Positions 19,171 through 31,364 of a stretch of DNA of 64,000 bases are shown piece after piece; position 1 is the stretch's first letter; the number at the start of each line of letters is the position of its first letter. Below the pieces are notes generated by a model, which saw nothing but the letters and a program-made list of their open reading frames with translations, was not told where the DNA came from and did not search any database. The stretch comes from Paracidovorax avenae ATCC 19860 (lineage in GTDB: Bacteria; Pseudomonadota; Gammaproteobacteria; Burkholderiales; Burkholderiaceae_C): the NCBI RefSeq assembly GCF_000176855.2, contig NC_015138.1:2170001-2234000 (forward strand). The letters are read 5' to 3'. The translations under genes were made by a program, and so were the position numbers.

Positions 19171-20856
19171 TTATTTGTCGGAGTTGTCCAGCTTGGCGCG
19201 CAGCAGGGCGCCCAGGCTGGTCGTGCCGGCGCTTTCGCGGGCCGATTGCTGCGACAGCGACGCCATGGCGCCTTGCTCGTCGGCCATGTCCTTGGCCTTG
19301 ATCGACAGCTGGATGTTGCGGGTCTTGCGATCCACGTTCACCACCACGGCCGTGACTTCGTCGCCTTCCTTCAGCACGTTGCGGGCATCTTCCACGCGGT
19401 CGCGGGAGATTTCCGAAGCACGCAGGTAGCCCACGATGTCTTCGCCCAGGTCGATCTCGGCGCCGCGGGCATCGACGGTCTTGACCTTGCCGGTCACCGT
19501 CTGGCCCTTGTCGTTCACCGTCACGAAGGTGGTGAACGGGTCGCCGTCGAGCTGCTTGATGCCCAGGGAGATGCGCTCGCGGTCCACGTCCACGGCCAGC
19601 ACGATCGCCTCGACTTCCTGGCCCTTCTTGTAGTTGCGCACGGCGGCTTCGCCGGGCTCGTTCCAGGACAGGTCGGACAGGTGCACCAGGCCGTCGATAC
19701 CGGCAGCCAGGCCCACGAACACGCCGAAGTCGGTGATCGACTTGATCGGGCCCTTGACGCGGTCGCCGCGCTTGGTGTTCTGCGCGAACTCCTGCCACGG
19801 GTTGGCCTTGCACTGCTTCATGCCCAGGCTGATGCGGCGCTTGTCTTCGTCGATCTCGAGGACCATGACTTCGACTTCGTCACCCAGCGACACGAGCTTG
19901 GACGGGGCGATGTTCTTGTTCGTCCAGTCCATTTCGGAAACGTGCACCAGGCCTTCGATGCCGGGCTCGAGTTCCACGAACGCACCGTAGTCGGCGATGT
20001 TCGTGACCTTGCCGAACAGGCGCGTGCCCGAGGGGTAGCGGCGCGACACGCCCAGCCACGGGTCGTCGCCCATCTGCTTCAGGCCCAGGGAGACGCGGTT
20101 CTTCTCGGTGTCGAACTTGAGGATCTTGGCGGTGATTTCCTGGCCAGCCTGCACCACCTCGGAAGGGTGGCGGACACGGCGCCATGCCATGTCGGTGATG
20201 TGCAGCAGGCCGTCGATGCCGCCCAGGTCCACGAACGCACCGTATTCGGTGATGTTCTTGACCACGCCCTGCACGATGGAGCCTTCCTTCAGGGTTTCCA
20301 TCAGCTTGGCGCGCTCTTCGCCCATGGAGGCTTCCACCACGGCGCGGCGGCTCAGCACCACGTTGTTGCGCTTGCGGTCGAGCTTGATGACCTTGAATTC
20401 CATGGTCTTGTTCTCGTACGGCGTCAGATCCTTGATCGGACGCGTATCGATCAGCGAACCGGGCAGGAATGCGCGGATGCCGTTGACCAGGACGGTGAGG
20501 CCGCCCTTGACCTTGCCGCTGGTCGTGCCGGTGACGAACTCGCCGGATTCCAGGGCCTTTTCCAGCGCCAGCCAGGAGGCCAGGCGCTTGGCGGTGTCAC
20601 GCGACAGGATCGTGTCGCCGTAACCGTTCTCGATCGAGCCGATGGCCACGGAGACGAAATCGCCCACCTGGACTTCGACCTCGCCCTTGTCGTTCTTGAA
20701 CTCTTCCAGGGGCACGTAGGCTTCGGACTTGAGGCCTGCGTTCACCACGACGAAGTTGTGCTCGACGCGCACGACTTCTGCGGTGATGACTTCGCCCGGG
20801 CGCATTTCGGTGCGCGTCAAGGACTCTTCAAAAAGGGCGGCAAAAGATTCAGACAT
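19171..20856 (-). CDS. rpsA: 30S ribosomal protein S1
   Basis: A 561-residue protein with six S1 (OB-fold) RNA-binding domains, close to the 557 residues of the E. coli protein. Repeated segments such as [40 protein letters not shown] and [20 protein letters not shown] mark domains 3 to 5. S1 binds mRNA leaders and helps ribosomes start translation. The ATG at 20856 follows an AGGA at good spacing. The gene lies 156 bases downstream of aroA-cmk; the leader contains nested inverted repeats (20870-20923) that could support autoregulation. Followed by a strong terminator. Confidence 0.97.
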   Translation of the reverse strand: MSESFAALFEESLTRTEMRPGEVITAEVVRVEHNFVVVNAGLKSEAYVPLEEFKNDKGEVEVQVGDFVSVAIGSIENGYGDTILSRDTAKRLASWLALEKALESGEFVTGTTSGKVKGGLTVLVNGIRAFLPGSLIDTRPIKDLTPYENKTMEFKVIKLDRKRNNVVLSRRAVVEASMGEERAKLMETLKEGSIVQGVVKNITEYGAFVDLGGIDGLLHITDMAWRRVRHPSEVVQAGQEITAKILKFDTEKNRVSLGLKQMGDDPWLGVSRRYPSGTRLFGKVTNIADYGAFVELEPGIEGLVHVSEMDWTNKNIAPSKLVSLGDEVEVMVLEIDEDKRRISLGMKQCKANPWQEFAQNTKRGDRVKGPIKSITDFGVFVGLAAGIDGLVHLSDLSWNEPGEAAVRNYKKGQEVEAIVLAVDVDRERISLGIKQLDGDPFTTFVTVNDKGQTVTGKVKTVDARGAEIDLGEDIVGYLRASEISRDRVEDARNVLKEGDEVTAVVVNVDRKTRNIQLSIKAKDMADEQGAMASLSQQSARESAGTTSLGALLRAKLDNSDK

Positions 20857-20869
20857 GTATTTCCTAGGT

Positions 20870-20923
20870 CCGCAGGCGCGTTTCCGCCGGCACCATTGCC
20901 GGCGTTTCTATCGTTGCCTGCGG
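20870..20923 (-). promoter_or_regulatory. Structured leader of rpsA
   Basis: Two nested perfect inverted repeats precede rpsA. The outer arms are CCGCAGGC (20870-20877) and GCCTGCGG (20916-20923). The inner arms are CGCCGGCA (20885-20892) and TGCCGGCG (20897-20904) around a four-base loop. In RNA this gives a two-tier hairpin with an internal loop, ending 4 bases before the AGGA ribosome binding site (complement of 20862-20865). In E. coli, S1 represses its own translation through a folded leader; a similar role here is inference. Confidence 0.55.
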
Positions 20924-21012
20924 AAGGTTGTGTGGCGGTTGGCCACGGTTGGGGTTGAACACATCGCAAGGCCGTGCGCTGCAGGCGCGGTAGGAGGCCT
21001 TGCGGGCCCGGT

Positions 21013-23052
21013 TCAGTCCTGCGCGGGGTGCGCGAAGGGCTGTCGCTGCTGCCACCAGGCAAGCACCTGCTCGACGGCTTCTTCGACCGAGAGCAGGGAG
21101 TTGTCCAGCACCAGCGCATCCTGCGCAGGCTTCAGGGGCGCGACCGGCCGGGTGCTGTCCCGGATGTCACGCGCCTCGAGATCTGCGCGAAGGTCGTCGA
21201 TATTAGCGGAAATTCCCTTTGAAATCAACTGTTTATGGCGCCGCTCCGCCCGGCAGGCCGCGCTCGCCGTGAGATAGACCTTCAACGCCGCGCCCGGGAA
21301 GATCACCGTGCCCATGTCGCGGCCGTCCGCGACCAGGCCGGGCAGGCGCCGGAAGCTGTGCTGCAGCGCCACCAGGGCCTCGCGCACCGGCGGCAGGGCC
21401 GAGACGCGGGAAGCGTTCATGCCGGCCTCCTCGGTGCGAATGGCGTCCGTCACATCGTCCTCGCCCAGCCAGATCCGGCCGGACTCGAACCGCACCGGCA
21501 GGGTGCGCGCCAGGGCCGCGATCCGGTCCTGGTGGGCCGCGTCGATGGACAGCCCGGCACGCAGCGCCGCCAGTGCCGTGATGCGGTACATCGCGCCCGA
21601 ATCGAGGAAGCGGTAGCCCAGCCGCTGTGCCACCGCTGCCGCCACCGTGCCCTTGCCCGATGCCGTGGGACCGTCGATGCAGATCACGGGAACGTGCTCC
21701 ACGGGTGTTCCGGCGGCCGAGAAGAGGGCCTCGAAGTAGTCCGGGAAGGTCTTGGCCACGCATTTCGGATCCTCGATGCGTACCGGGAGCTTCGCCGGGT
21801 TGTACGCCGCCAGCGAAAAGCACATCGCGATGCGGTGGTCGTCGTAGGTGTGGATGCTCGCTGCGCGCCAATCGGCCGGCGAGGCGGGCGGGGTGACGCG
21901 CAGGAAGTCCGGGCCCTCCTCGACGGTGGCGCCCAGGCGCCGGCATCCCTGCGCCATGGCCGCGATGCGATCCGTTTCCTTCACGCGCCAGCTCGCGATG
22001 TTGCGCAGCGTGGTCGTGCCCTTCGCGTACAGCGCCATCACGGCCAGCGTCATGGCCGCGTCGGGAATGTGGTTGCAGTCGAGATCGACCGCCCGCAGCG
22101 GCCAGGCGCCGCGGCGCACCTCCAGCCAGTTCGGGCCGCCCGTGACCTCCGCGCCCATGGCGCGGGCCGCTTCGGCGAAGCGGATGTCCCCCTGGATCGA
22201 ATCCAGGCCCACGCCGAGGATGCGCAGCGGCTCCTGGCCGGGGGCCGGGGCCGCCAGGGCTCCCAGGGCGATGAAATAGCTGGCCGAGGAGGCGTCGGCC
22301 TCGACATGGATGGTGCCCGGGGAGCGGTAGCGGCTGCCGGCCGGTATGGTGAAGCGCTGCCAGTCGTCGTGCCGCACCGGGATGCCGAAGCGCTCCAGCA
22401 GCTGCAGCGTGATGTGGATGTAGGGACGCGAGATCAGCTCGCCCACCACCTCGATCACCACGTCCTGCTCGCGTGTCACCAGGGGCAGGGCCATCAGCAG
22501 GGCGGTGAGGAACTGGCTGGATACGTCGCCCCGCACCCGCACGGGAGCGTCCAGCGCCAGCGGCGGGACGCCGCCCGCATGCGCGATGCGCAGCGGCGGG
22601 AAGCCGGGGTTGCCCAGGTAGCTGATGTGGCAGCCGAGCTGAAGCAAGGCTTCCACCAGGTCGCCGATCGGCCGCTCGTGCATGCGCGGGACGCCGGAAA
22701 GCTCGAATTCGCCGCCCAGCAGGGCCAGCGCCGCCGTCAGCGGCCGCATGGCCGTTCCCGCGTTGCCGAGGAAGAGCTTCGCTGGCGAGCGTGCCGGGGT
22801 CGTGCCCAGGCCGGTGATGCGCACCGTGCCCCGTGCCGCGGCGCCTTCATCGACGCCGCAGCCGATCTCCCGCAGCGCATCCAGCATCACGCGTGTGTCG
22901 TCGGAAGCCAGCAGGTCATGGACCTCCGTCGTCCCTTCGCTCAGGGCGGCCAGCAGCAGGACCCGGTTGGAAATGCTCTTGGAGCCCGGCAGCCGCACGG
23001 CTCCTCCGGCGGTGTCCATGGGGGGGAGGTCGAGAAACGCGGTGCTGTACAT
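21013..23052 (-). CDS. aroA: Bifunctional 3-phosphoshikimate 1-carboxyvinyltransferase / cytidylate kinase
   Basis: A 679-residue fusion. Residues 1 to about 447 are EPSP synthase: [26 protein letters not shown], and KETDRIAAM in the second domain, with the catalytic lysines and arginines present. From residue 456 a complete cytidylate kinase begins with the P-loop [11 protein letters not shown], followed by FLDSGAMYR and [11 protein letters not shown]. There is no stop or frameshift between the halves; the linker is only about ten residues. AroA makes EPSP in the shikimate pathway; CMK phosphorylates CMP and dCMP. In many proteobacteria aroA and cmk are adjacent separate genes upstream of rpsA, so this is a gene fusion in a conserved place. 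It follows tyrA by 13 bases. Confidence 0.95.
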   Translation of the reverse strand: MYSTAFLDLPPMDTAGGAVRLPGSKSISNRVLLLAALSEGTTEVHDLLASDDTRVMLDALREIGCGVDEGAAARGTVRITGLGTTPARSPAKLFLGNAGTAMRPLTAALALLGGEFELSGVPRMHERPIGDLVEALLQLGCHISYLGNPGFPPLRIAHAGGVPPLALDAPVRVRGDVSSQFLTALLMALPLVTREQDVVIEVVGELISRPYIHITLQLLERFGIPVRHDDWQRFTIPAGSRYRSPGTIHVEADASSASYFIALGALAAPAPGQEPLRILGVGLDSIQGDIRFAEAARAMGAEVTGGPNWLEVRRGAWPLRAVDLDCNHIPDAAMTLAVMALYAKGTTTLRNIASWRVKETDRIAAMAQGCRRLGATVEEGPDFLRVTPPASPADWRAASIHTYDDHRIAMCFSLAAYNPAKLPVRIEDPKCVAKTFPDYFEALFSAAGTPVEHVPVICIDGPTASGKGTVAAAVAQRLGYRFLDSGAMYRITALAALRAGLSIDAAHQDRIAALARTLPVRFESGRIWLGEDDVTDAIRTEEAGMNASRVSALPPVREALVALQHSFRRLPGLVADGRDMGTVIFPGAALKVYLTASAACRAERRHKQLISKGISANIDDLRADLEARDIRDSTRPVAPLKPAQDALVLDNSLLSVEEAVEQVLAWWQQRQPFAHPAQD

Positions 23053-23065
23053 CGGCTGCGGGAAT

Positions 23066-23962
23066 CTAGGAGGTGCGGCGCGCGCCCATGCGCCAATGGG
23101 CCCGGGTTTCGCTGGCCAGGGTGATGAGGTCTTCGAGCGCCTGGCCGTCGCCCTGCTGCATGGCCTGCTCCATCTGCTGGAGCGCCTGGATGAAATGGCG
23201 CGACTGGGCGAGCAGTTCGGTGCGGTTGGCCAGCAGGATGTCGCGCCAGATCTTCGGATCGCTGGCCGCGATCCGCGTGAAGTCGCGGAAACCCGGGCCG
23301 GCGAGCGAGAGGAACATATCCCCCTCGGATTGCGTATTGATGCTGTTGATCATCGCGAACGCGAGCAAGTGCGGCAGGTGGCTCACGGCGGCGAAGGCCG
23401 CGTCGTGCGACTCCGGCGACATGCTGCGCACGCGGCAGCCCAGCGCGCTCCAGACGGCCTCGGCCTTGCCCAGCTGGTCGGTGAGCGTGCGTTCGGTCGG
23501 CGTGAGGATCACCTGCCGCCCCGCGTAGAGATCCGCCTGTGCGTGCTCCACGCCGGAGGACTCGCTGCCGGTGATCGGGTGGGCCGGCACGAAGGAGCCG
23601 AACTGGTCGCGCAGCGCGCCGCGAGCCGCCTGCACCACGTCGGCCTTGGTCGAGCCCACGTCCATGACCAGCATCCTGGGAGTGACCAGGTGCTTGATCG
23701 CCTTGAGCGTGGATTCCGTCGCCGCCACCGGCACGGCCAGCAGCACGATGTCCGCGCCCGCGACCGCGAGCAGCGCGGAAGGGGCCTCGACGTCGATCAC
23801 CCCGAGCTGGCGTGCACGGTCGGTGGTGGATGGCGACTTGCTGTAGCCGACCACGCGCTTGACGAGCCCGGCCCTCTTCATCGCCAGCGCGAACGACCCC
23901 CCCATCAGCCCGCAGCCCAGCAGGCCGAGCTGCTCGAAAACCGGAGTGCCTGCTTCCGTCAC
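23066..23962 (-). CDS. tyrA: Prephenate dehydrogenase
   Basis: A 298-residue NAD(P)-dependent dehydrogenase of the TyrA family. The Rossmann motif is [11 protein letters not shown] (about residues 13-23); the catalytic histidine region is [12 protein letters not shown] (about 127-138) and [12 protein letters not shown] follows in the helical domain. It converts prephenate to 4-hydroxyphenylpyruvate (or arogenate to tyrosine). The start is a GTG at 23962 that overlaps the pheA stop by 4 bases (GTGA). The much longer frame upstream is a pheA shadow. There is no fused chorismate mutase or ACT domain, unlike the enteric TyrA. Confidence 0.93.
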   Translation of the reverse strand: MTEAGTPVFEQLGLLGCGLMGGSFALAMKRAGLVKRVVGYSKSPSTTDRARQLGVIDVEAPSALLAVAGADIVLLAVPVAATESTLKAIKHLVTPRMLVMDVGSTKADVVQAARGALRDQFGSFVPAHPITGSESSGVEHAQADLYAGRQVILTPTERTLTDQLGKAEAVWSALGCRVRSMSPESHDAAFAAVSHLPHLLAFAMINSINTQSEGDMFLSLAGPGFRDFTRIAASDPKIWRDILLANRTELLAQSRHFIQALQQMEQAMQQGDGQALEDLITLASETRAHWRMGARRTS

Positions 23963-25059
23963 GGCGCCACCGGATAGGCGCCGAGCACCTTGTAGAACGC
24001 GCAGAGCGAGCGCAACTCCTCCAGGGCCTTGGCCACGTGGGGCTGGCTGGGATGGCCGTCGAGGTCGATGTAGAAATAGTATTCCCACTGGCCCGTGCGC
24101 GCGGGGCGCGATTCGAAGCGGGTCATGGAAACGCCGTGCGTCTTGAGCGGCACAAGCAGGTCGTGCACCGCGCCCGGGCGGTTGGGCACCGACACCACGA
24201 GGCTGGTGCAATCCTTGCCGGAGGCCGGCGGCGTCTGCAGTGTGTGCGGCAGGCAGATGACAGCGAAGCGCGTGCGGTTGTAGGCGTCGTCCTGGATGGC
24301 GTGCGACACCAGGTGCAGGCCGAACTGCGCGCCGGCGCGCTCGCTCGCGATGCCTGCCCAGGCCGGGTTCCCCGCGGCCAGGCGTGCGCCTTCGGCGTTG
24401 CTGGACACCGGACGGCGCTCCGCGTGCGGCAGGTGCTTCGACAGCCAGGCCTGGCATTGGGCCAGTGCCTGGGGGTGGGCCAGCACGGCCTCGATGCCAT
24501 CCAGCGAATTGGACAGGCGCAGCAGGTTGTGGCGAACCAGCAGGCTCACCTCGCCCACCACGTGGCAGGGCGTGTGCAGGAACAGGTCGAGCGAGCGCGT
24601 GACCACGCCTTCCACCGAATTCTCCACGCCTACCACGCCATACTGGGCGCTGCCTGCCGCCGTGGCATGGAACACCTCGTCGAAATTGGCGCAGTACATG
24701 AGGTCGGCAGCACCGCCGAAGAATTCCACGGCCGCCTGCTCGCAGAACGTGCCGGCCGGGCCCAGCACTGCCACGCGCTGGGGCGATTCCAGGGCCAGGC
24801 AGGCGGACATGATCTCGCGCCAGATCGCCGCGACGTGCGGGCCCTTGAGCGGGCCCGGGTTGGCCGTCTGGATCTTCTCGATCACCTGCGCGACGCGGTC
24901 GGGCCGGAAGAAGGGCGAGCCTTCGCGCTTCTTGACCTCGCCGACGCGCTCGGCCACCAGCGCGCGCTGGTTCAGGAGGGTCAGGAGCTGCTGGTCGATG
25001 TTGTCGATCTGCACCCGCAGGCTGGCGAGATCGGGAGACGCTTGTGGGGATTGGGACAT
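23959..25059 (-). CDS. pheA: Chorismate mutase / prephenate dehydratase (P-protein)
   Basis: A 366-residue bifunctional enzyme for phenylalanine synthesis. Residues about 10-92 are an AroQ-type chorismate mutase (LRVQIDNIDQQLLTLLNQRA). Residues about 95-275 are prephenate dehydratase (AVLGPAGTFCEQAA; the catalytic region YNRTRFAVI). The C-terminal ACT domain carries the ESRP motif in TRFESRPARTG, the site for phenylalanine feedback binding. The ATG at 25059 lacks a strong ribosome binding site. It lies 55 bases downstream of serC and couples by overlap to tyrA. Confidence 0.95.
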   Translation of the reverse strand: MSQSPQASPDLASLRVQIDNIDQQLLTLLNQRALVAERVGEVKKREGSPFFRPDRVAQVIEKIQTANPGPLKGPHVAAIWREIMSACLALESPQRVAVLGPAGTFCEQAAVEFFGGAADLMYCANFDEVFHATAAGSAQYGVVGVENSVEGVVTRSLDLFLHTPCHVVGEVSLLVRHNLLRLSNSLDGIEAVLAHPQALAQCQAWLSKHLPHAERRPVSSNAEGARLAAGNPAWAGIASERAGAQFGLHLVSHAIQDDAYNRTRFAVICLPHTLQTPPASGKDCTSLVVSVPNRPGAVHDLLVPLKTHGVSMTRFESRPARTGQWEYYFYIDLDGHPSQPHVAKALEELRSLCAFYKVLGAYPVAP

Positions 25060-25114
25060 GGATCGGTCGGTCTGCGGTCTGCGGTCAGCAGGCGGTAGGG
25101 CGCCGCGCGCCGTT

Positions 25115-26224
25115 TCAGGCGCTGCGCTGTTCGAATTCTTGCATGTAGGCGACAAGTGCCTCCACGCCGGCCAGCGGCATGGCGTTGTAGAGGCTCGCAC
25201 GCATGCCGCCCACCGACTTGTGGCCCTTGAGCTGCAGCAGCCCCCGCTCCCTGGCGCCTGCCAGGAAGGCTTCATTGCGCGTTTCGTCGCGCAGGAAGAA
25301 GGGGATGTTCATGCGCGACCGTGCGTTCGGCGACACCTTGTTCACGTAGAACTGCGACTGGTCGATGAAGTTGTAGAGCAGGCGGGCCTTGGCGATGTTG
25401 CGCTGCTCCATGGCCGCGATGCCGGAGAGCTCGCCCTCGCGCTGGCGCTTGAGCCACTGGAAGGTCAGGCCTGCCATGTAGATGCCCCAGGTGGGCGGGG
25501 TGTTGAACATCGACTGGTTCTCCGCCACCACCTTGTAGTCGAAGGCGCTCGGACAGGCCGGCAGGGCGTGGCCCAGCAGGTCCTCGCGCACCACCACCAG
25601 CGTGAGCCCGGCGGGGCCGAGGTTCTTCTGCGCCCCTCCGAATGCCAGGCCCACGCGCGACCAGTCCACCGGGCGCGAGGCCACGTGCGACGAGAAGTCG
25701 ATCACCAGCGGTGCATCGCTGCCCAGCGCGCGCAGGTCCGGCAGCTCGTGGAACTCGATGCCATGGATCGTCTCGTTGCTGCACAGGTGCAGGTAGCTCG
25801 CGCCGCGGCTCAGCTGCCAGCTCGCCGGGTCGGGCAGGGTGGTGAAACCGCTGTCCTCCGCCGATGCGGCCACGTGGACCTCGGAAGCGTACTTGCGCGC
25901 TTCCTTGAGCGACTTCTGGCTCCAGCTGCCCGTCACCACCATGTCCACCGTCGCGGCGCGCGAGATGTTCAGCGGCACGATCGCGTTCTCGGCCAGGCCG
26001 CCGCCCTGCATGAACAGGATCCTGAAATGCTGCGGAACGGCGAGCAGTTCGCGCAGGTCCGCCTCCGCCTGCTCGTAGATCGAGATGAACTCCTTGCCCC
26101 GGTGGCTCATCTCCATCACGCCCATGCCGCTGCCATGCCAGTCCAGCATTTCGGACGCGGCCTGCTGGAGGACTTCGGCGGGAATGGCGGCGGGGCCTGC
26201 GGAGAAGTTGTACGGGCGGTTCAT
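25115..26224 (-). CDS. serC: Phosphoserine aminotransferase
   Basis: A 369-residue class V PLP enzyme. The N-terminus [15 protein letters not shown], the [14 protein letters not shown] segment and [12 protein letters not shown], with the PLP-binding lysine near residue 199, identify SerC. It transaminates 3-phosphohydroxypyruvate in serine synthesis and also acts in pyridoxine synthesis. The SerC-PheA-TyrA-AroA order is common in proteobacteria. It follows gyrA with a 97-bp spacer that contains a 12-bp direct repeat. Confidence 0.96.
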   Translation of the reverse strand: MNRPYNFSAGPAAIPAEVLQQAASEMLDWHGSGMGVMEMSHRGKEFISIYEQAEADLRELLAVPQHFRILFMQGGGLAENAIVPLNISRAATVDMVVTGSWSQKSLKEARKYASEVHVAASAEDSGFTTLPDPASWQLSRGASYLHLCSNETIHGIEFHELPDLRALGSDAPLVIDFSSHVASRPVDWSRVGLAFGGAQKNLGPAGLTLVVVREDLLGHALPACPSAFDYKVVAENQSMFNTPPTWGIYMAGLTFQWLKRQREGELSGIAAMEQRNIAKARLLYNFIDQSQFYVNKVSPNARSRMNIPFFLRDETRNEAFLAGARERGLLQLKGHKSVGGMRASLYNAMPLAGVEALVAYMQEFEQRSA

Positions 26225-26285
26225 CGATTCAAGCGGTCGGAGGCCATGCCGTTTCCGGACGGCTGGCCGGTGGAGGGAGCATTCC

Positions 26286-26319
26286 GGCGCGCCGTGCGCT
26301 TTCCGCAGGCGCGCCGTGC
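26286..26319. repeat. 12-bp tandem-spaced direct repeat after gyrA
   Basis: GGCGCGCCGTGC occurs at 26286-26297 and again at 26308-26319, a period of 22 bases. Each copy contains the 8-bp palindrome GGCGCGCC, so the pair can also form a hairpin. It lies directly after the gyrA stop and 62 bases before serC. No T-run, so not a typical terminator. Function unknown. Confidence 0.5.
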
Positions 26320-26321
26320 CG

Positions 26322-28976
<2,655 letters not shown>

Positions 28977-29210
28977 GGGATCGGGGATGCGGGATCAGGG
29001 CGGCGGAGGTCGGACATTCTAGGCGCAACGCCTTGTCGCAAGTGCGCAACAGATCGGGGGGTAAAGCGCTTTTGTCCTACGGTTGAGGGTTGGGGGGCGG
29101 TCACTTTGCCTTGTTACGTATGGCACAATCAATTCAGCGTTTTTGGTGATGGTCACTGACGACGTCCATATTCGCAGCGCGGCTGCGGCTTTTTCCCCAA
29201 GAGGAGAACC

Positions 29211-29870
29211 ATGAAGAAACTGAACAAAGTGGCGATGTTGTTGGCCTCTGCCGTGCTGGCTACCTCGGCTGGTGCCCAAGTCAAGGCCGCTGATGGCGGC
29301 AAGGTGATCGACAACTGGCAAAACGGCACCGGCGAGCTGGTGTGGAAGAACGGCACGAACGAACTGTGCTGGCGCGATGCCAACTGGACGCCCGCCACCG
29401 CCGCAGCAGGCTGCGACGGCGCCCTGGTGGCCCAGGCTCCGGCACCGGCTCCTGCCGCTGCTCCGGCACCTGCCGCTCCCGCTGCACCCACCCCCGCACC
29501 GGCAGCCCCCGTGGCCAACAAGGTGACCTACGCCGCCGACGCTTTCTTCGACTTCGACAAGTCCGTGCTGAAGCCCGAAGGCAAGGCCAAGCTGGACGAC
29601 CTGGTCTCCAAGGTCAAGAACGTGAACCTGGAAGTCATCATCGCCGTGGGTCACACCGACTCCATCGGTACCGATGCCTACAACCAGAAGCTGTCCGTGC
29701 GCCGCGCTGAAGCCGTGAAGGCATACCTCGTGTCCAAGGGCATCGAGAAGAACCGCGTGTACACCGAAGGCAAGGGCGAGAAGCAGCCGATCGCCGACAA
29801 CAAGACCAAGGAAGGCCGCGCGAAGAACCGCCGCGTGGAAATCGAAGTGGTTGGCACCCGCGCCAACTGA
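29211..29870 (+). CDS. OmpA-family outer membrane / peptidoglycan-binding protein
   Basis: A 219-residue exported protein. A Sec signal peptide spans about 1-22 (TSAGAQ). A short N-terminal domain with two cysteines (about 53 and 68) is followed by an Ala/Pro-rich linker (about 75-100) and an OmpA C-terminal domain (about 104-215) with FDFDKSVLKPEGKAKLDDL, GHTDSIGTDAYNQKLSVRRA and the peptidoglycan-contacting NRRVEIEVVG. There is no eight-strand barrel, so it is not a porin-type OmpA. AGGAGA sits four bases before the ATG. A strong terminator follows the gene. It likely tethers the envelope to peptidoglycan and is probably highly expressed. Confidence 0.92.
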   Translation: MKKLNKVAMLLASAVLATSAGAQVKAADGGKVIDNWQNGTGELVWKNGTNELCWRDANWTPATAAAGCDGALVAQAPAPAPAAAPAPAAPAAPTPAPAAPVANKVTYAADAFFDFDKSVLKPEGKAKLDDLVSKVKNVNLEVIIAVGHTDSIGTDAYNQKLSVRRAEAVKAYLVSKGIEKNRVYTEGKGEKQPIADNKTKEGRAKNRRVEIEVVGTRAN

Positions 29871-29893
29871 TTTCGGTCAGTTTCCCTTCCCTG

Positions 29894-29920
29894 AAAGCCC
29901 CGGTCTCCGGGGCTTTTTTT
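29894..29920 (+). terminator. Intrinsic terminator after the ompA-like gene
   Basis: Stem AAAGCCCCGG (29894-29903) pairs with CCGGGGCTTT (29907-29916) across a three-base loop, followed by an uninterrupted run of T to 29920. It lies 24 bases after the stop codon and 33 bases before ubiG. Confidence 0.93.
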
Positions 29921-29952
29921 ATGCCTGCTGCAATTGCGGGCACAATTTGCCA

Positions 29953-30669
29953 ATGAGCTCCTCCACTGCCAATGTCGATCCGGCCGAACTGGCCAAATTC
30001 TCCGAACTGGCCCACCGCTGGTGGGACCTCGAAAGCGAATTCCGTCCCCTGCACGAGATCAATCCGCTGCGGCTGGGCTGGATCGACGGCCTGGCCCCAC
30101 TGCAGGGGCAGCGGGTGCTGGATGTCGGCTGCGGCGGGGGCATCCTGGCCGACGCCATGGCCCGCAAGGGTGCGACGGTGACGGGCATCGATCTCGCGAC
30201 CAAGTCGCTGAAGGTGGCCCAGCTCCATGCGCTCGAGGCCGGCACGCCCCATATCCAGTACCGCGAGGTCAGCGTCGAGGCGCTGGCGGAAGAGTCGCCG
30301 GCATCGTTCGACACCGTGACCTGCATGGAGATGTTGGAGCACGTTCCCGATCCGGCATCGGTGGTGCAGGCATGCGCCCGGCTGGTGAAGCCCGGCGGGT
30401 GGGTATTTTTCTCGACCATCAACCGCAATGCAAAGGCATTTCTCCTGGCCATCGTGGGTGCTGAATATGTGCTGGGCATGCTGCCACGTGGAACGCATGA
30501 ATATGCGAATCTGATCAAGCCCAGTGAATTGGCCACGGCGTGCCGTGCAGCGCGGCTCGATGTCCTGCAGACCCGCGGCATGGAATACAACCCCCTCACG
30601 CGCCGTTATGCATTGAGCGGGAATACCAGCGTCAATTACCTCATGGCATGCCGCCGGGTGGATGCGTGA
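29953..30669 (+). CDS. ubiG: Ubiquinone biosynthesis O-methyltransferase
   Basis: A 238-residue SAM-dependent methyltransferase. Motif I is VLDVGCGGGILAD (about 51-63). The N-terminal ELAHRWWDLESEFRPLHEIN and the NRNAKAFLLAIVGAEYVL segment are diagnostic of UbiG/COQ3, which performs both O-methylation steps of ubiquinone synthesis. The ATG at 29953 gives the standard length; a longer frame starts inside the preceding terminator and is rejected. The stop overlaps gph by one base (TGATG). Confidence 0.95.
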   Translation: MSSSTANVDPAELAKFSELAHRWWDLESEFRPLHEINPLRLGWIDGLAPLQGQRVLDVGCGGGILADAMARKGATVTGIDLATKSLKVAQLHALEAGTPHIQYREVSVEALAEESPASFDTVTCMEMLEHVPDPASVVQACARLVKPGGWVFFSTINRNAKAFLLAIVGAEYVLGMLPRGTHEYANLIKPSELATACRAARLDVLQTRGMEYNPLTRRYALSGNTSVNYLMACRRVDA

Positions 30670-31352
30670 TGGCGGACATTCCCCCCTTTCCGTCGCGCGT
30701 CAGCGCGGTGCTGTTCGACCTCGACGGCACCCTGGTGGACAGCGCGCCGGATCTCGCTGCGGCCGCCGACAAGATCCGCACGGACCGCGGCCTGCCGTCC
30801 CTGCCCCTGGCAGAGTACCGGCCCATGGCCGGCGCTGGTGCGCGCGGAATGCTCGCCGTGGCGCTCGGCATGGCGCCCGACCATCCCGATTTCCCGGCGT
30901 TGCGCGAAGAGTTCTTCGCCAACTACGAGGACTGCATCCATGACCGCACGACCGTGTTCGACGGCGTGGAGGCGCTCGTGGAGCAGCTGGCCCGGGCGGG
31001 GGTGCCTTGGGGTGTGGTCACCAACAAGGCGGCACGTTTCTCGGTGCCGCTGACCGAGGCGATCCCGATGTTCCGGACCTCCGGCGCGCTGGTGAGCGGG
31101 GATACCACGCCGCATGCGAAGCCGCATCCCGCTCCGTTGCTCGAAGCTGCCGCCCGGCTGGGCGTGCCACCCGGGGAATGCCTTTATGTCGGCGACGATG
31201 AGCGCGACATCGTCGCGGGCAATGCCGCCGGCATGGGAACGGTGGCGGCGCTCTACGGGTATCTCGGCAAGCACAAGGAGCCGGAGCTCTGGGGTGCCCA
31301 CTGCGCTATTAAATTTCCCCTCGACCTCTTGCAATGGCTTCCCAAGGCCTAA
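30669..31352 (+). CDS. gph: HAD-family phosphoglycolate phosphatase
   Basis: A 227-residue haloacid dehalogenase-type phosphatase. Motif 1 is FDLDGTLVDS with nucleophile D17 and general acid D19; motif 2 is GVVTNKA; motif 3 includes KPHPAPLLEAA and YVGDDERDIVAGNAAG. The cap domain is the alpha-helical C1 type. The ubiG-gph pairing is common in betaproteobacteria, where the product is annotated as phosphoglycolate phosphatase clearing 2-phosphoglycolate. Other small sugar phosphates are possible substrates. Its stop codon lies inside a probable promoter for ssrA, 12 bases downstream. Confidence 0.9.
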   Translation: MADIPPFPSRVSAVLFDLDGTLVDSAPDLAAAADKIRTDRGLPSLPLAEYRPMAGAGARGMLAVALGMAPDHPDFPALREEFFANYEDCIHDRTTVFDGVEALVEQLARAGVPWGVVTNKAARFSVPLTEAIPMFRTSGALVSGDTTPHAKPHPAPLLEAAARLGVPPGECLYVGDDERDIVAGNAAGMGTVAALYGYLGKHKEPELWGAHCAIKFPLDLLQWLPKA

Positions 31353-31355
31353 AAT
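31329..31355 (+). promoter_or_regulatory. Probable sigma-70 promoter of ssrA
   Basis: A -10 box TAAAAT at 31350-31355 (five of six to consensus) is preceded by TTGCAA at 31329-31334 (four of six) with a 15-bp spacer. The -10 box begins with the TAA stop codon of gph. Predicted initiation falls within a few bases of the mature tmRNA 5' end at 31365. The short spacer lowers confidence. Confidence 0.5.
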
Positions 31356-31364
31356 GGGAGGTCT

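Noticed and set aside
29101..29134. Possible ompA promoter (CACAAT or TCAATT as -10).
   Set aside because: No -35 box fits either -10 candidate at a normal spacing; too weak to list as a feature.
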